Notes: generated by a model not told the origin, from the letters alone. 64,000 nucleotides of DNA from Streptomyces seoulensis (GCF_022846655.1 NZ_AP025667.1:2455001-2519000); one strand, 5' to 3'; shown: positions 27,509-36,460, counted from the first letter of the stretch. Program-made: numbers and translations.

Positions 27509-27615
27509 CGACGCTCCGCCCTTTCCGGTGGTCTGCTCCGGTCGTCCCCCGAACGCAAGCATCGGCGCGCCGGGGTGCGGGCCGCGCGCCGGGGCCCGCC
27601 GATCGGGTGAGCGGG

Positions 27616-28287
27616 TCAGGACAGCCTCACCCGCCGCCGACGCCCGCCGACCAGCAGGATGTGCATGCTGAGCAGCAGCGACCAGGCGGGGAAGACCAGT
27701 TCGGCCCAGGGCACGTTCGAGGAGACGAAGAGCAGCAGCAGCGCGCTCACGGCGCCCACCACTGTCAGCCAGCGCGGCAGCACACCCATGCGCTTGCCGA
27801 TCACCGACATGGACGACACGAAGACGGCCGCCATCCGCATCGCGTAGTCCGTCATCAGCGTGTACGCGAAATGGCGGCCGAAGTCCCAGGCGGCGGGCGA
27901 GGGCGCGGCACCGGCCGGACGCGCCAGGGCCAGCACCGCCGAGGCCGAGGCGGCCGCGCCGAACAGGGTCGCGGTGAAGACCAGCCCGCTGCCCAGCAGC
28001 ACGGTGGCCAGGAACCGGTCCTCCACATCGCCCACGTGGGCGCGCACGGCGCCCAGGAACCACAGGAAGAAGATGCCGGCGAACGGGATCAGCGCCAGCG
28101 CCGTACGCACCGCGTCCCGCCGCGCCGAGTCCGTGAACGCCCCGGCGCCGGCCGCGTCGGCCCCCTCCGGGATGCCGAGCCGCATCAGCACGATCGTCGC
28201 CGCCAGCAGCAGCGCGAACACCACCCCGGCCAGCCCGGCCGCCCGAGGCGTCTCGAGCGCCCGCCGACCCGGCCTGTTGCGCTGCAT
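27616..28287 (-). CDS. multi-pass membrane protein of unknown function
   Basis: 223 residues with about six hydrophobic segments, a basic N-terminus (MQRNRPGRRALETPR) and a basic C-terminus (GGRRRRVRLS). The strong site GGGAGGTGG precedes ATG 28287. No recognised domain. It is read in the same direction as the ferredoxin-P450 genes, 107 bp upstream of the ferredoxin, so it might be cotranscribed. A terminator separates it from the DUF885 gene behind it. Confidence 0.7.
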   Translation of the reverse strand: MQRNRPGRRALETPRAAGLAGVVFALLLAATIVLMRLGIPEGADAAGAGAFTDSARRDAVRTALALIPFAGIFFLWFLGAVRAHVGDVEDRFLATVLLGSGLVFTATLFGAAASASAVLALARPAGAAPSPAAWDFGRHFAYTLMTDYAMRMAAVFVSSMSVIGKRMGVLPRWLTVVGAVSALLLLFVSSNVPWAELVFPAWSLLLSMHILLVGGRRRRVRLS

Positions 28288-28313
28288 GAACGGCCCACCT
28301 CCCGCGAGCGACG

Positions 28314-28348
28314 GTCCCCCGCACCAGCAAGCAGCCGGTACGGGGGAC
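28314..28348 (-). terminator. terminator after the DUF885 gene
   Basis: GTCCCCCG-C-ACC (28314-28325) pairs with GGT-A-CGGGGGAC (28337-28348): eleven pairs, one mismatch and an eleven-base loop. It follows the minus-strand DUF885 gene. Confidence 0.7.
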
Positions 28349-28378
28349 GCGCCACCGCGACAGGGCCGTACGGCCGAG

Positions 28379-30067
28379 TCAGAGCCGGGACAGCTCGTCC
28401 ACCAGGTCGTCCAGGCCCAGCGAACCCTGGGACAGCGCCGCCATGTGCCACGCCTTCAGGTCGAAGGCGTCGCCGTGCCGCTCACGCGCCCGCTCCCGGC
28501 CCGTCAGCCACGCCCGCTCGCCCAGCTTGTAGCCGATCGCCTGGCCCGGCATCGTCAGATAGCGGGTCAGCTCGCTCACCACGAAGTCCGCCGGGCGGCT
28601 GCTGTGCGCCCGGAAGAACTCCTCGGCCAGCTCCGGCGTCCACCGCTCACCGGGGTGGAACGGGGAGTCCGCCGGGATCTCCAGACCCAGGTGCATGCCG
28701 ATGTCGATGATCACCCGGACCGCGCGCATCATCTGCGCGTCCAGATATCCGAGCCGCTCCTCCGCGTCGGCCAGGTAGCCCAGCTCGTCCATCAGCCGCT
28801 CCGCGTACAGCGCCCAGCCCTCGGCGTTGGCGCTGACCATGCCCACCGTGGCCTGGTAGCGCGACAGGTCCTCGGCGACGTGCGCCCACTGCGCGATCTG
28901 GAGGTGATGGCCCGGGACGCCCTCGTGGTACCAGGTGGAGACCAGGTCGTACACCGGGAACCGGGTCTCGCCCATGGTCGGCAGCCAGGTCCGGCCCGGC
29001 CGGGAGAAGTCCTCCGACGGACCCGTGTAGTACGGGGCCGCGGCGCCGCCCGGCGGGGCGATACGGGACTCCACCCGCCGTACCCGCTCGGCGAGTTCGA
29101 AGTGCGTGCCGTCCAGGTCGGCGATGGCCCGGTCCATCAGGCCCTGGAGCCATTCGCGGACCTCGTCCACGCCCTCGATGTGCCGGCCGTGCTCGTCCAG
29201 GTGCGCCAGCGCCACCCACGGCGTCCCGGCGCCCGGCAGCACCTTCTGCGCCTCCTTCTCCATCTCGCCCAGCAGCCGGTGGAACTCCGACCAGCCGTAC
29301 GCGTACGCCTCGTCCAGGTCCAGGTCGGTGCCGTTGAAGTACCGGGCGCTGCGGGCGTACCGCTCCCGGCCCGCCGTGTCCGGGGCGCCCGCGACGGCCG
29401 GGGCGTACACGTCCCGCATCCAGTCGCGCAGCGCGGCCACCGAGGCGGTCGCCGCGCGGGCGGCCTCGTCCAGCTCGGCGCGCAGCGCCTTCGGACCGGC
29501 GGCGGCGAAGTCCTCGAACCAGCCGCGCCCCTCGCCGGTGTCCGCCCACTCGGTGAGCTGCCCGACGAAGGTCGCCGTCGGCCGGGGCGCCGCGTACAGT
29601 CCGCGCTCCAAGCCCAGCGCGAGGGAGGCGCGGTAGCCCTCGTAGGCGGCCGGGACCGCGCGCAGCCGCTCGGCGATCGCCGCCCAGTCCTCGTCCGTCT
29701 CCGCCGGGGTCACGGAGAAGATGTCCCGCACCGAGTGGCCGGGCGTGTGCATGTTGCCGACCGCGCGCAGGTGTTCGTCCGCGTCGTGCATGGCCAGGTC
29801 GGCGGTCAGCCGTTCCCGCAGCAGCCGTCCGCAGCGGCGCTCGGCGTCACTGTCCGCGCCGGGCAGGCGCTCGGCCTCGTCCAGCGCGGCGAGCGTCGTC
29901 CGGGCCAGGCCGGCCAGCGCGGCCTGGCCGGCGGGGGAGTAGTCGGGCAGCCGGCTGGAACTCTCCCGTACGCCGAGGTAGGTGCCGGTGACCGGATCGA
30001 GTGCGATGAGGCCGTCGACGTAGGCGTCGGCGACCTGACGGGGCAGCAAGCTCTTGGTGTCGGACAT
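28379..30067 (-). CDS. DUF885 domain protein, putative metallopeptidase
   Basis: 562 residues, soluble. The DUF885 hallmark YHEGVPGHHLQIAQW, an HExxH-like zinc motif variant, is in the second half, followed by NAEGWALYAERLMDELG (the third-ligand region) and LTRYLTMPGQAIGYKLGE. There is no signal peptide. Family members are thermostable-carboxypeptidase-like or uncharacterised M-clan enzymes, so a peptidase role is inference. ATG 30067 was chosen over an ATG three codons earlier. Confidence 0.87.
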   Translation of the reverse strand: MSDTKSLLPRQVADAYVDGLIALDPVTGTYLGVRESSSRLPDYSPAGQAALAGLARTTLAALDEAERLPGADSDAERRCGRLLRERLTADLAMHDADEHLRAVGNMHTPGHSVRDIFSVTPAETDEDWAAIAERLRAVPAAYEGYRASLALGLERGLYAAPRPTATFVGQLTEWADTGEGRGWFEDFAAAGPKALRAELDEAARAATASVAALRDWMRDVYAPAVAGAPDTAGRERYARSARYFNGTDLDLDEAYAYGWSEFHRLLGEMEKEAQKVLPGAGTPWVALAHLDEHGRHIEGVDEVREWLQGLMDRAIADLDGTHFELAERVRRVESRIAPPGGAAAPYYTGPSEDFSRPGRTWLPTMGETRFPVYDLVSTWYHEGVPGHHLQIAQWAHVAEDLSRYQATVGMVSANAEGWALYAERLMDELGYLADAEERLGYLDAQMMRAVRVIIDIGMHLGLEIPADSPFHPGERWTPELAEEFFRAHSSRPADFVVSELTRYLTMPGQAIGYKLGERAWLTGRERARERHGDAFDLKAWHMAALSQGSLGLDDLVDELSRL

Positions 30068-30120
30068 GGCGCCCATCCTGATACCGAGAGCGCGTCCACG
30101 TCACCCGTGCACCGGCCATT

Positions 30121-30606
30121 TCAGCTCTCGGCATGACCGGGCGGCAGCAGCGGCCCGCACTCCCACTGCTGGAAGATCAACCGGGTCTCCACCCGCGCCA
30201 CTTCGCGCTGGGAGGTGAACTCGTCGAGCACCAGCCGCTGGAGATCGGCCATGTCGGCGACCGCCACATGCACCAGGTAGTCGTCCGGGCCGGTCAGATG
30301 GAACACCGTCCGGGCCTCCGGCAGCGCCCGGATGCGTTCCACGAACGGTCCCACCAGCTCCCGCCGGTGCGGCCGGACCTGCACCGACAGCAACGCCTGC
30401 AGACCCCGCCCCAGCTTCGCCGGGTCCAGCCGCAGCCGATGGCCGAGGATCACACCCGACCGGCGCAGCCGGGCCACCCGGTCCAGACAGGTCGAGGGCG
30501 CCACCCCCACCCGCGCGGCGAGATCGCGGTACGTGGTCCGGGCGTCGTTCTGCAGCAGCCGGAGCAGATGCAGATCCACCGGATCCAGTACGACGGAGGC
30601 GTCCAT
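30121..30606 (-). CDS. Lrp/AsnC family transcriptional regulator
   Basis: 161 residues. The winged HTH is at ~8-65 (VDLHLLRLLQNDARTTYRDL, VGVAPSTCLDRVARL) and the RAM ligand-binding domain follows (VQVRPHRRELV, TGPDDYLVHVAV). The start lies 59 bp from the divergent start of a methionine-gamma-lyase-like gene, which it very probably controls in response to an amino acid. TACGTT ends six bases before the ATG on its strand, so its own mRNA is probably leaderless. Confidence 0.92.
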   Translation of the reverse strand: MDASVVLDPVDLHLLRLLQNDARTTYRDLAARVGVAPSTCLDRVARLRRSGVILGHRLRLDPAKLGRGLQALLSVQVRPHRRELVGPFVERIRALPEARTVFHLTGPDDYLVHVAVADMADLQRLVLDEFTSQREVARVETRLIFQQWECGPLLPPGHAES

Positions 30607-30665
30607 CGGCCGAACGTAACACGGCTCCTAGCCACCTGGACCCGTCCGGTGTTCACCCTTCGGTC

Positions 30666-31865
30666 ATGGATTCGAGCAGCAACGGCGCCGCCGACACCGT
30701 ACGCACCGCGACCAGGGCACTGGCCACCGAGGCCGTGCACGCCGGACGGGAGGACTTGGCCGCACAGGGCCTGCACATCCCGCCCATCGACCTGTCCACC
30801 ACCTACCCCTCCCGCGACAGCCGGGAAGAGGCCGCCCGCATCGACGCCTTCGCGGCCGAGGGCATCCTCCCCGAGGGGCAGCCCGTCTACGCCCGGCTCG
30901 GCAACCCGACCGTCGCCCGCTTCGAGACCGGGCTCGCCCGGCTCGAAGGCACCGAGTCCGCCGTCGCGTTCGCCAGCGGCATGGCCGCGCTCAGCGCGGT
31001 CCTCCTCGCCCGGTCGGCGGCCGGCCTGCGCCATGTGGTCGCCGTCCGCCCGCTGTACGGATGCAGCGACCACCTCCTCACCGCCGGGCTGCTCGGCACC
31101 GAGGTCACCTGGACCGACCCGGCCGGTATCGCGGACGCGCTGCGCCCCGACACCGGTCTCGTGCTGGTCGAGTCCCCGGCCAACCCCACCCTCACCGAGG
31201 TCGACCTCCGGGCCGTCGCCCACTCCTGCGGCTCGGTACCGCTGCTCGTCGACAACACCTTCGCCACGCCCGTGCTGCAGCGCCCCGCCGAGCACGGCGC
31301 GCGGCTGGTGCTGCACAGCGCCACCAAGTACCTCGGCGGCCACGGTGACGTGATGGCCGGAGTGGTGGCCTGCGACGAGGAGTTCGCGGGGCAACTGCGG
31401 CGCATACGGTTCGCCACCGGCGGGGTGCTGCATCCGCTGGCGGGCTATCTGCTGCTGCGCGGGCTGCCCACGCTGCCGGTCCGGGTCCGCGCGGCCTCCG
31501 CGACCGCCGCCGAGCTGGCCCGCAGGCTCGCCGACGACCCGCGCGTGGCCCGCGTCCACTATCCGAAGCTGGGCGGTGCGATGGTCGCCTTCGAGGTGCA
31601 CGGCGACCCGCACGAGGTGATCGCCCGCGTCCGGCTGATCACCCCGGCGGTCAGCCTGGGCAGCGTCGACACCCTCATCCAGCATCCCGCGTCCATCAGC
31701 CACCGCATCGTGGACAGCGCCGACCGGCACGACTCCGGGGTGAGCGACCGGCTGCTGCGGCTCTCGGTCGGTCTGGAGGACGCCGACGACCTGTGGGCGG
31801 ACCTGTCCGGGGCGCTCGGGGAGCCGGTGCGGGTGCCTGTGCCGCTGCACGAGGCCGTCAACTGA
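30666..31865 (+). CDS. PLP-dependent gamma-lyase, methionine gamma-lyase-like
   Basis: 399 residues of the Cys/Met metabolism PLP family. The PLP lysine is Lys221 (HSATKYLGGHGDV), the pyridine Asp is Asp196 (LLVDNTF), and the active-site Tyr131 lies in RPLYGCSD. Cys133 after YG corresponds to the cysteine that distinguishes methionine gamma-lyases from cystathionine gamma-lyases, which have Gly there. It would cleave methionine to methanethiol, 2-oxobutyrate and ammonia. The divergent Lrp-type regulator mirrors the mdeA-mdeR pairing known in Pseudomonas. Cystathionine lyase or synthase activity remains possible. Confidence 0.85.
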   Translation: MDSSSNGAADTVRTATRALATEAVHAGREDLAAQGLHIPPIDLSTTYPSRDSREEAARIDAFAAEGILPEGQPVYARLGNPTVARFETGLARLEGTESAVAFASGMAALSAVLLARSAAGLRHVVAVRPLYGCSDHLLTAGLLGTEVTWTDPAGIADALRPDTGLVLVESPANPTLTEVDLRAVAHSCGSVPLLVDNTFATPVLQRPAEHGARLVLHSATKYLGGHGDVMAGVVACDEEFAGQLRRIRFATGGVLHPLAGYLLLRGLPTLPVRVRAASATAAELARRLADDPRVARVHYPKLGGAMVAFEVHGDPHEVIARVRLITPAVSLGSVDTLIQHPASISHRIVDSADRHDSGVSDRLLRLSVGLEDADDLWADLSGALGEPVRVPVPLHEAVN

Positions 31866-31892
31866 GGCGTCCCGCACGGGGGATCACATGAC

Positions 31893-31925
31893 GACGGCCC
31901 GGCGGCTGGTCACCGCCGGGCCGTC
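31893..31925. terminator. perfect bidirectional hairpin
   Basis: GACGGCCCGGCGG (31893-31905) and CCGCCGGGCCGTC (31913-31925) form a perfect 13-bp stem with a seven-base loop between the converging lyase and ACT-GNAT genes. Confidence 0.85.
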
Positions 31926-31941
31926 CGCCACGCTCATGGCC

Positions 31942-33375
31942 TCAGAGCCGGATCTGCTCGCCGCCGCTCACCCGAGGGGCGCCGGAGCGGGTGGGCGTCA
32001 GGCGGGCGGTGATGACGAGCGTGCCCTCCTCGACCTGGTAGTCCAGGGGCAGCCCGAGGCCGCGCATCGCCGCGACCATCCCGGTGTTGGCGGACCGGGT
32101 CACCGCGTACACGCTCGCGCAGCCCGCGTCCGTCGCCATCCGTACCAGCCGCTCCAGCAGTTCGGTGCCGACGCCGCGCCGCTGCCAGTCGTCCTCGACC
32201 AGCAGGGCGACCTCGGTCTCCTCGCCGTCCCACAGCAGATGGCCGAGGGCCACCAGGCGGCCCGACGCGGTCTGCGCGGCCAGGGTGCGGCCGAAGCGCG
32301 GGCTGAGCAGGTGGTTCAGGTAGCGGTCGGCGTCCCGGACCGGGCCGTGGTAGCGCAGATCGAGGGTGCGCTCCGAGCAGCGTTCGTGCATCGCCCTGGC
32401 CGCGTCCAGGTCCCCGGTGTCGACGCGGCGCACGGTGATGGCGTTGCCCTCCGGCAGCGTCAGCACGTCCCGCGCGCGCGGGATGCGCGGGCCGAGGCGG
32501 CTGTCCAGCTCCACCAGCGCCCGCGCCCGCGCGAACTCGGTCGGGGTGAAGGGCAGATACGGCCGCTCCACGCTCAGCACGCCACCGCCCGGTGCCCGCA
32601 GGCGCAGCACGGTGTCCTCCAGCACCCCTTCGGCCGGCACCGGCTCGCCGCCGGTACCGACGGGCAGCGAACGGATCGTGCAGCGGCCCAGCAACTGGCG
32701 CAGTGCCAGCGGGAGTTCGGCCGCGTCGAGCGCGGTGCGGGTGGCGAGGCCGAGGATGCGGGTGGGGGCGTCGACCAGATCGTGGGCGTCGGCCCGCTCG
32801 GTCCAGGTGGAGCTGCCGCCCGACTCCGCGACCACGCGGGTCAGTTCGGCGGCCACCAGGGAGTCCGGCGCCCGCAGCAGGAACTCGTCCACCGTGCCGT
32901 CGGCCAGGGGGTGGGTCTGCAGGCTCAGGATGTCGACCCGGCGGGTGGCCAGCGCCGTGCACAGCGCGGCCAGCGAGCCGGGTTCGTCCCGTACGGTCGT
33001 CCGCATCCGCCACAGGACGCCGGTCGCGGCCTGCTCGGACGGCCCGGCCGCGTGCGCGTGCGCGCTCGGCCGGGCGCCGGTATCGCCGGTGTCGCCGGTG
33101 GGCGGTGCGTGCACATGGCGCCGTGCCCACCAGGTGTGGAAGCCGGCCGTCGCGGCCAGCGTGAGCGCCGAGATCAGCAGCAGTGCGGGGCCGTCGGGGC
33201 CGTGTCCGATCAGGTTCGCCACCCCGTCGGCGACCGCGACGGCCGTGAACAGCGCCGCGAGCTCGACGAGGTCGCGCCGCCAGTGGTGCACGGGCCGCCC
33301 GTGCTTGGTCCGGGCCGAGTTCCGCGCCGATTTCCGGTTCGAGGTCCGGTTCGTTCGAGAGATGTCCGCAGTCAT
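31942..33375 (-). CDS. membrane-anchored ACT-GNAT acetyltransferase
   Basis: 477 residues. A basic N-terminus (RTNRTSNRKSARNSARTK) is followed by two hydrophobic segments (~35-80), a Gly/His/Pro linker, an ACT domain (~120-190; RMRTTVRDEPGSLAALCTAL) and, after a connecting region, a C-terminal GNAT domain (~310-450; acetyl-CoA loop EDDWQRRGVGTELLERL, then NTGMVAAMRGLGL). The ACT domain suggests allosteric control by an amino acid, as in actinobacterial ligand-gated protein acetyltransferases. The substrate is unknown. The two N-terminal spans would place the catalytic part at the inner membrane face. Confidence 0.83.
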   Translation of the reverse strand: MTADISRTNRTSNRKSARNSARTKHGRPVHHWRRDLVELAALFTAVAVADGVANLIGHGPDGPALLLISALTLAATAGFHTWWARRHVHAPPTGDTGDTGARPSAHAHAAGPSEQAATGVLWRMRTTVRDEPGSLAALCTALATRRVDILSLQTHPLADGTVDEFLLRAPDSLVAAELTRVVAESGGSSTWTERADAHDLVDAPTRILGLATRTALDAAELPLALRQLLGRCTIRSLPVGTGGEPVPAEGVLEDTVLRLRAPGGGVLSVERPYLPFTPTEFARARALVELDSRLGPRIPRARDVLTLPEGNAITVRRVDTGDLDAARAMHERCSERTLDLRYHGPVRDADRYLNHLLSPRFGRTLAAQTASGRLVALGHLLWDGEETEVALLVEDDWQRRGVGTELLERLVRMATDAGCASVYAVTRSANTGMVAAMRGLGLPLDYQVEEGTLVITARLTPTRSGAPRVSGGEQIRL

Positions 33376-33582
33376 GCGGCCACTGTGCAGGAATGGTGTT
33401 GCGTGATCACGAACGCTCTGTGACCGATGGGTTAAGCGTGCTTGTGCCCGAGTTCGTCGCGCTTTCTACCATCGGACAGAACGACGGACGGCTCGTCAGA
33501 AGGTCTGCTGGACACAGCACTTGGCGTGCCGCGCTCCGGGGGATGACGCCGGTGCGCGACACGCCTTCGAGGGTACGGGACG

Positions 33583-34428
33583 TCAGAGACCTGCCGGTCG
33601 GCTGCTGCCGTCGAGGATGACGCGGGCGACGAGAGCCGGGTCGTCGTTCATCGGGACGTGCCCGCAGCCGGGCAGCCGGACCAGCCGGGCGTGCGGGATG
33701 ATCCGCTTGGCCCGTACGCCCTGGCGGCGCAGCAGGATCCGGTCGTGCTCGCCCCAGGCCACGGTGACCGGAACACCCGGCAGCGCGTCGGTGAACCGCA
33801 CGGTGTTGCCGGTCCGCAGCGTCGCCTCGAACCCGGTCGCCCCGGCCAGCGCCAGTGTCTCGGCGACCACCGCCTCCGGGGCCCGGCGCGCGGGGCGGCG
33901 GTAGATGGTGCTGGTCAGCGCGGTGCGGCCGACCGCGCTGCGCGACATCGTCTCCACCACCGGCAGGGGCAGCCGCTGGGCGAGCCCCCGCATGGTGAGC
34001 AGCACCCCGAAGGCGTAGCGCCGCTCGGCCTCGGTCCAGAACCCGGCCGGCGCCAGCGCGGTGACGGACCGTACGGCCTTCGCCCGGCCCAGCTCCAGGG
34101 CGAGCAGGCCGCCCAGCGAGTTCCCGGCCACGTGCGGGCGGTCGATTTCCAGCGCCTCGAACAGCGAGCCCAGCACGGAGTTGGTCGTCGGCAGGTCGTA
34201 GGTCAGGCCGTTCGGCAGGCCCGGCGAGGCGCCGAAGCCGGGCAGGTCCACGGCGATCACCTCGCGCTCGGTGGCCAGGATGTCCACCACCGGGTCCCAC
34301 GCCTGCCGGTGGTGCCCGATGCCGTGCAGCAGCACCAGCGGATCACCCCGCCCCACCCGCTGGTACGAGACGGTCACATCCTTCGTCCCGGCCGGGACGG
34401 GAACCTTGAAGGAGACGGTGGCGGTCAT
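33583..34428 (-). CDS. alpha/beta hydrolase
   Basis: 281 residues. ATG 34428 has GAGGTG six bases upstream; an ATG three codons earlier lacks this spacing. The oxyanion region is LLHGIGHHRQAW, the nucleophile elbow GNSLGG (Ser), the acid WGEHDRILL, and the histidine GCGHVPMND. The lid at ~145-200 is helical. It is probably an esterase or a C-C bond hydrolase of small substrates. A second hydrolase of the same fold lies just upstream on the same strand, divided from it by about 110 bp. Confidence 0.87.
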   Translation of the reverse strand: MTATVSFKVPVPAGTKDVTVSYQRVGRGDPLVLLHGIGHHRQAWDPVVDILATEREVIAVDLPGFGASPGLPNGLTYDLPTTNSVLGSLFEALEIDRPHVAGNSLGGLLALELGRAKAVRSVTALAPAGFWTEAERRYAFGVLLTMRGLAQRLPLPVVETMSRSAVGRTALTSTIYRRPARRAPEAVVAETLALAGATGFEATLRTGNTVRFTDALPGVPVTVAWGEHDRILLRRQGVRAKRIIPHARLVRLPGCGHVPMNDDPALVARVILDGSSRPAGL

Positions 34429-34539
34429 AGGGAACACCTCAATCGCACTGCCGGACTGCTGACGGACGCCGTAGACAGCTTGTCAGCAATGGCTACCGGC
34501 GGGTAGCCCCCGGTGCCGTGTCGCGGAACCCGTGTGCCG

Positions 34540-35313
34540 TCAGGCCGCGAGCGCCGCCGCGACCAGGCTCGCGAAGGCTTCCGGCGCGTCGAGCATGATG
34601 TTGTGGCCGCAGTCCGCCACCGCCACCACGGACACCCCGGCCTCCCGCAGGCCGTTCTCGCCGGGCAGCGGCCCGTCGGCCTCGGGGTACAGGAAGGTGC
34701 GCGGGATGCGCGAGCGCACCAGCAGCTCGCGCATGGTGGGCACGGTGCCGCGGGTGAGCCCCACCGCGCTGCGGTGAAGCGCCGTAGGGTCGGTCAGGCG
34801 CATGGTGGCCCACCAGAACGGGCCGACCCGGTCGCGGATCTCCTCCCACCCGCCGTCCACGAACTCCGCCTCGGCCCAGGCCGCGATGCCGCTGCTGCCG
34901 AGGGCCCCCTCCACCGGGTCGACCGGGTCGAGGTTGGCGTCGATCAGCACCAGCCGGGAGACCAGCTCCGGGTGCCGGTCCGCCAGCACGACGGCGACGG
35001 AACCGCCCATGCTGTGCGCGATCACCTCTGCGCCCGTCACCCCGGCCTCGGTCAGCGCTGCGGCCAGCGTGTCGGCGTGCGACTCGAGGCTGTAGTCGAA
35101 CTCCTGCGGCCGGTCGCTCAGACCGTGCCCGAGCAGGTCGACCAGCAGCGTGCGGTGGCCGGCGAGCAGCGGATGGGCCGCGGCCTCGGCGAAGTAGGCG
35201 GGTGCGGTGGCCCCCAGCCCGTGCAGATGGACCCGGGGCGCGTCGCTCCCCGGCAGTTCCACCCAGCGGATGCGGTCACCCTCGGAGGTGACGACGGCGT
35301 CACGGACACTCAC
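34540..35313 (-). CDS. alpha/beta hydrolase
   Basis: 257 residues from GTG 35313, preceded by AGGGGGAA. The strand-3 motif is HLHGLGATAPAYF, the nucleophile elbow AHSMGG, and the late histidine ADCGHNIMLD. Sequence similarity to the neighbouring hydrolase (33583) is low outside the motifs, so they are not a recent duplication. It is divergent from the ECF41 sigma gene with 142 bp between starts, which makes it a possible member of that regulon. Confidence 0.86.
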   Translation of the reverse strand: MSVRDAVVTSEGDRIRWVELPGSDAPRVHLHGLGATAPAYFAEAAAHPLLAGHRTLLVDLLGHGLSDRPQEFDYSLESHADTLAAALTEAGVTGAEVIAHSMGGSVAVVLADRHPELVSRLVLIDANLDPVDPVEGALGSSGIAAWAEAEFVDGGWEEIRDRVGPFWWATMRLTDPTALHRSAVGLTRGTVPTMRELLVRSRIPRTFLYPEADGPLPGENGLREAGVSVVAVADCGHNIMLDAPEAFASLVAAALAA

Positions 35314-35455
35314 GGCGATTCCCCCTGCTGCACGGCGTACGAGCGGACGATCTTAGTCCCGGCGCGGCCCCGCGGGGCGCCCCGCCCCGCCGTGATCCGG
35401 AACGCGCCAGGAACGACCGAATTCGTCTGGACACCGGCGGGTGTACCGGGATGGG

Positions 35456-36379
35456 ATGGGGGTCGTGACGACCGAGACCGCGATCGATGTCTTCGAAGAG
35501 AACCGGCCGCTCCTGACGGGCGTCGCCTACCGCATGCTGGGCCGCGTCGCGGACGCCGAGGACGTGGTGCAGGACGCCTGGCTGCGCTGGTCCCGAGCCG
35601 ATCGCGCCGAGGTCCGCGAGCCCCGCGCCTACCTGGTCCGCGTCACCACCCGGCTGGCCCTCGACCGGCTCCGCCAGGTCAAGACGCGCGGCGAGGCGTA
35701 CGTCGGCCCCTGGCTGCCCGAGCCGTACACCACCGACTTCGGCGACACCGTCCCGGACACCGCCGACCGGGCCCTGCTCGCCGACTCCGTCTCCCTCGCC
35801 GTCCTCGTCGTGCTGGAGTCCCTGTCCCCGCTGGAACGCGCCGTGTTCGTGCTGCGCGAGGCGTTCGGCTACCCGTACGCGGAGATCGCCGAGCTGCTGG
35901 ACCGGGGCGAGCCGGCGGTACGGCAGTTGGCGGGGCGGGCCCGCAGACACGTCGAGGAGCGCCGGCCGCGCTACGACGTCGATCCCGCCCAGCGCCGGAG
36001 GCTGACCGAGCGCTTCCTGGCCGCCGCCACGGACGGTGACCTCGACGGGCTGATGTCCCTGCTCGCTCCGGACGCCCGCCTGGTCGGCGACAGCGGCGGC
36101 AAGGCCAAGGCGCCGGTGCGCGTGCTGTTCACCGCGGACAAGGTGGCGCGCTTCCTGGCGGGCGTCGCCCTGAAGAACCCGCTGCCCGGCATGACGACCC
36201 GGTACATCGAGGTGAACGGCGGTGTCGCGGTGCTCGTGCTGTCCGAGGGCGGGCCGGACACCCTGTTCCAGCTCGGCATCACCGACGGCGCGATCAGTGC
36301 CGTCTACATCATCCGCAACCCCGACAAGCTGCGCGTCCTCGCCGGGGACGGACCTCCGGGGCGTGCGAACTCCATGTGA
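35456..36379 (+). CDS. sigJ: ECF41-type RNA polymerase sigma factor with SnoaL-like tail
   Basis: 307 residues. Sigma region 2 (LLTGVAYRMLGRVADAED, VVQDAWLRW) and region 4 (SPLERAVFVLREAFGYPYAE) are followed by an NTF2/SnoaL-like C-terminal extension. Three ECF41 hallmarks are visible: WLPEP at 86-90 in the linker, DSGGK at 212-216 (DGGGK in the consensus) and NPDKL at 288-292. In this group the tail acts as a built-in anti-sigma-like module instead of a separate anti-sigma factor. Start alternatives are GTG 35441 and GTG 35465. The usual oxidoreductase or carboxymuconolactone-decarboxylase partner is not adjacent. Confidence 0.9.
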   Translation: MGVVTTETAIDVFEENRPLLTGVAYRMLGRVADAEDVVQDAWLRWSRADRAEVREPRAYLVRVTTRLALDRLRQVKTRGEAYVGPWLPEPYTTDFGDTVPDTADRALLADSVSLAVLVVLESLSPLERAVFVLREAFGYPYAEIAELLDRGEPAVRQLAGRARRHVEERRPRYDVDPAQRRRLTERFLAAATDGDLDGLMSLLAPDARLVGDSGGKAKAPVRVLFTADKVARFLAGVALKNPLPGMTTRYIEVNGGVAVLVLSEGGPDTLFQLGITDGAISAVYIIRNPDKLRVLAGDGPPGRANSM

Positions 36380-36425
36380 ACGCTCGGTCACCAGGGCACC
36401 GGGCGAGTGGGCAGGGATGGGACAA

Positions 36426-36439
36426 TTGGTCTTGACCAA
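36426..36439 (+). promoter_or_regulatory. GntR/HutC-type operator
   Basis: TTGGTC-TT-GACCAA is a perfect inverted repeat with 6-bp arms. It closely resembles the HutC-type operator pattern GTMTAKAC (one mismatch) and the DasR dre core TGGTCTAGACCA (one mismatch). It overlaps the -35 element of the promoter of the GntR gene at 36535. Confidence 0.7.
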
Positions 36440-36460
36440 GCATCAGGGCCGCCCTATGGT
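36432..36460 (+). promoter_or_regulatory. promoter of the GntR-family gene
   Basis: TTGACC at 36432-36437 and TATGGT at 36455-36460 with exactly 17 bases between them fit the vegetative (HrdB-type) consensus. Transcription would start near 36467, giving a ~68-base leader rich in A/T (TTTAATAAACAAGG). Confidence 0.7.

Noticed and set aside
24586..28287. Part of a secondary-metabolite gene cluster
   Set aside because: No polyketide, peptide, terpene or tailoring enzymes are nearby beyond the P450 electron chain.
35314..35455. ECF41 autoregulated promoter (TGTCACA-N16-CGTC) between the hydrolase and sigma genes
   Set aside because: CGTC occurs once, but no TGTCACA-like -35 is at the right distance; GGAAC is 20 bases away, which is too far.
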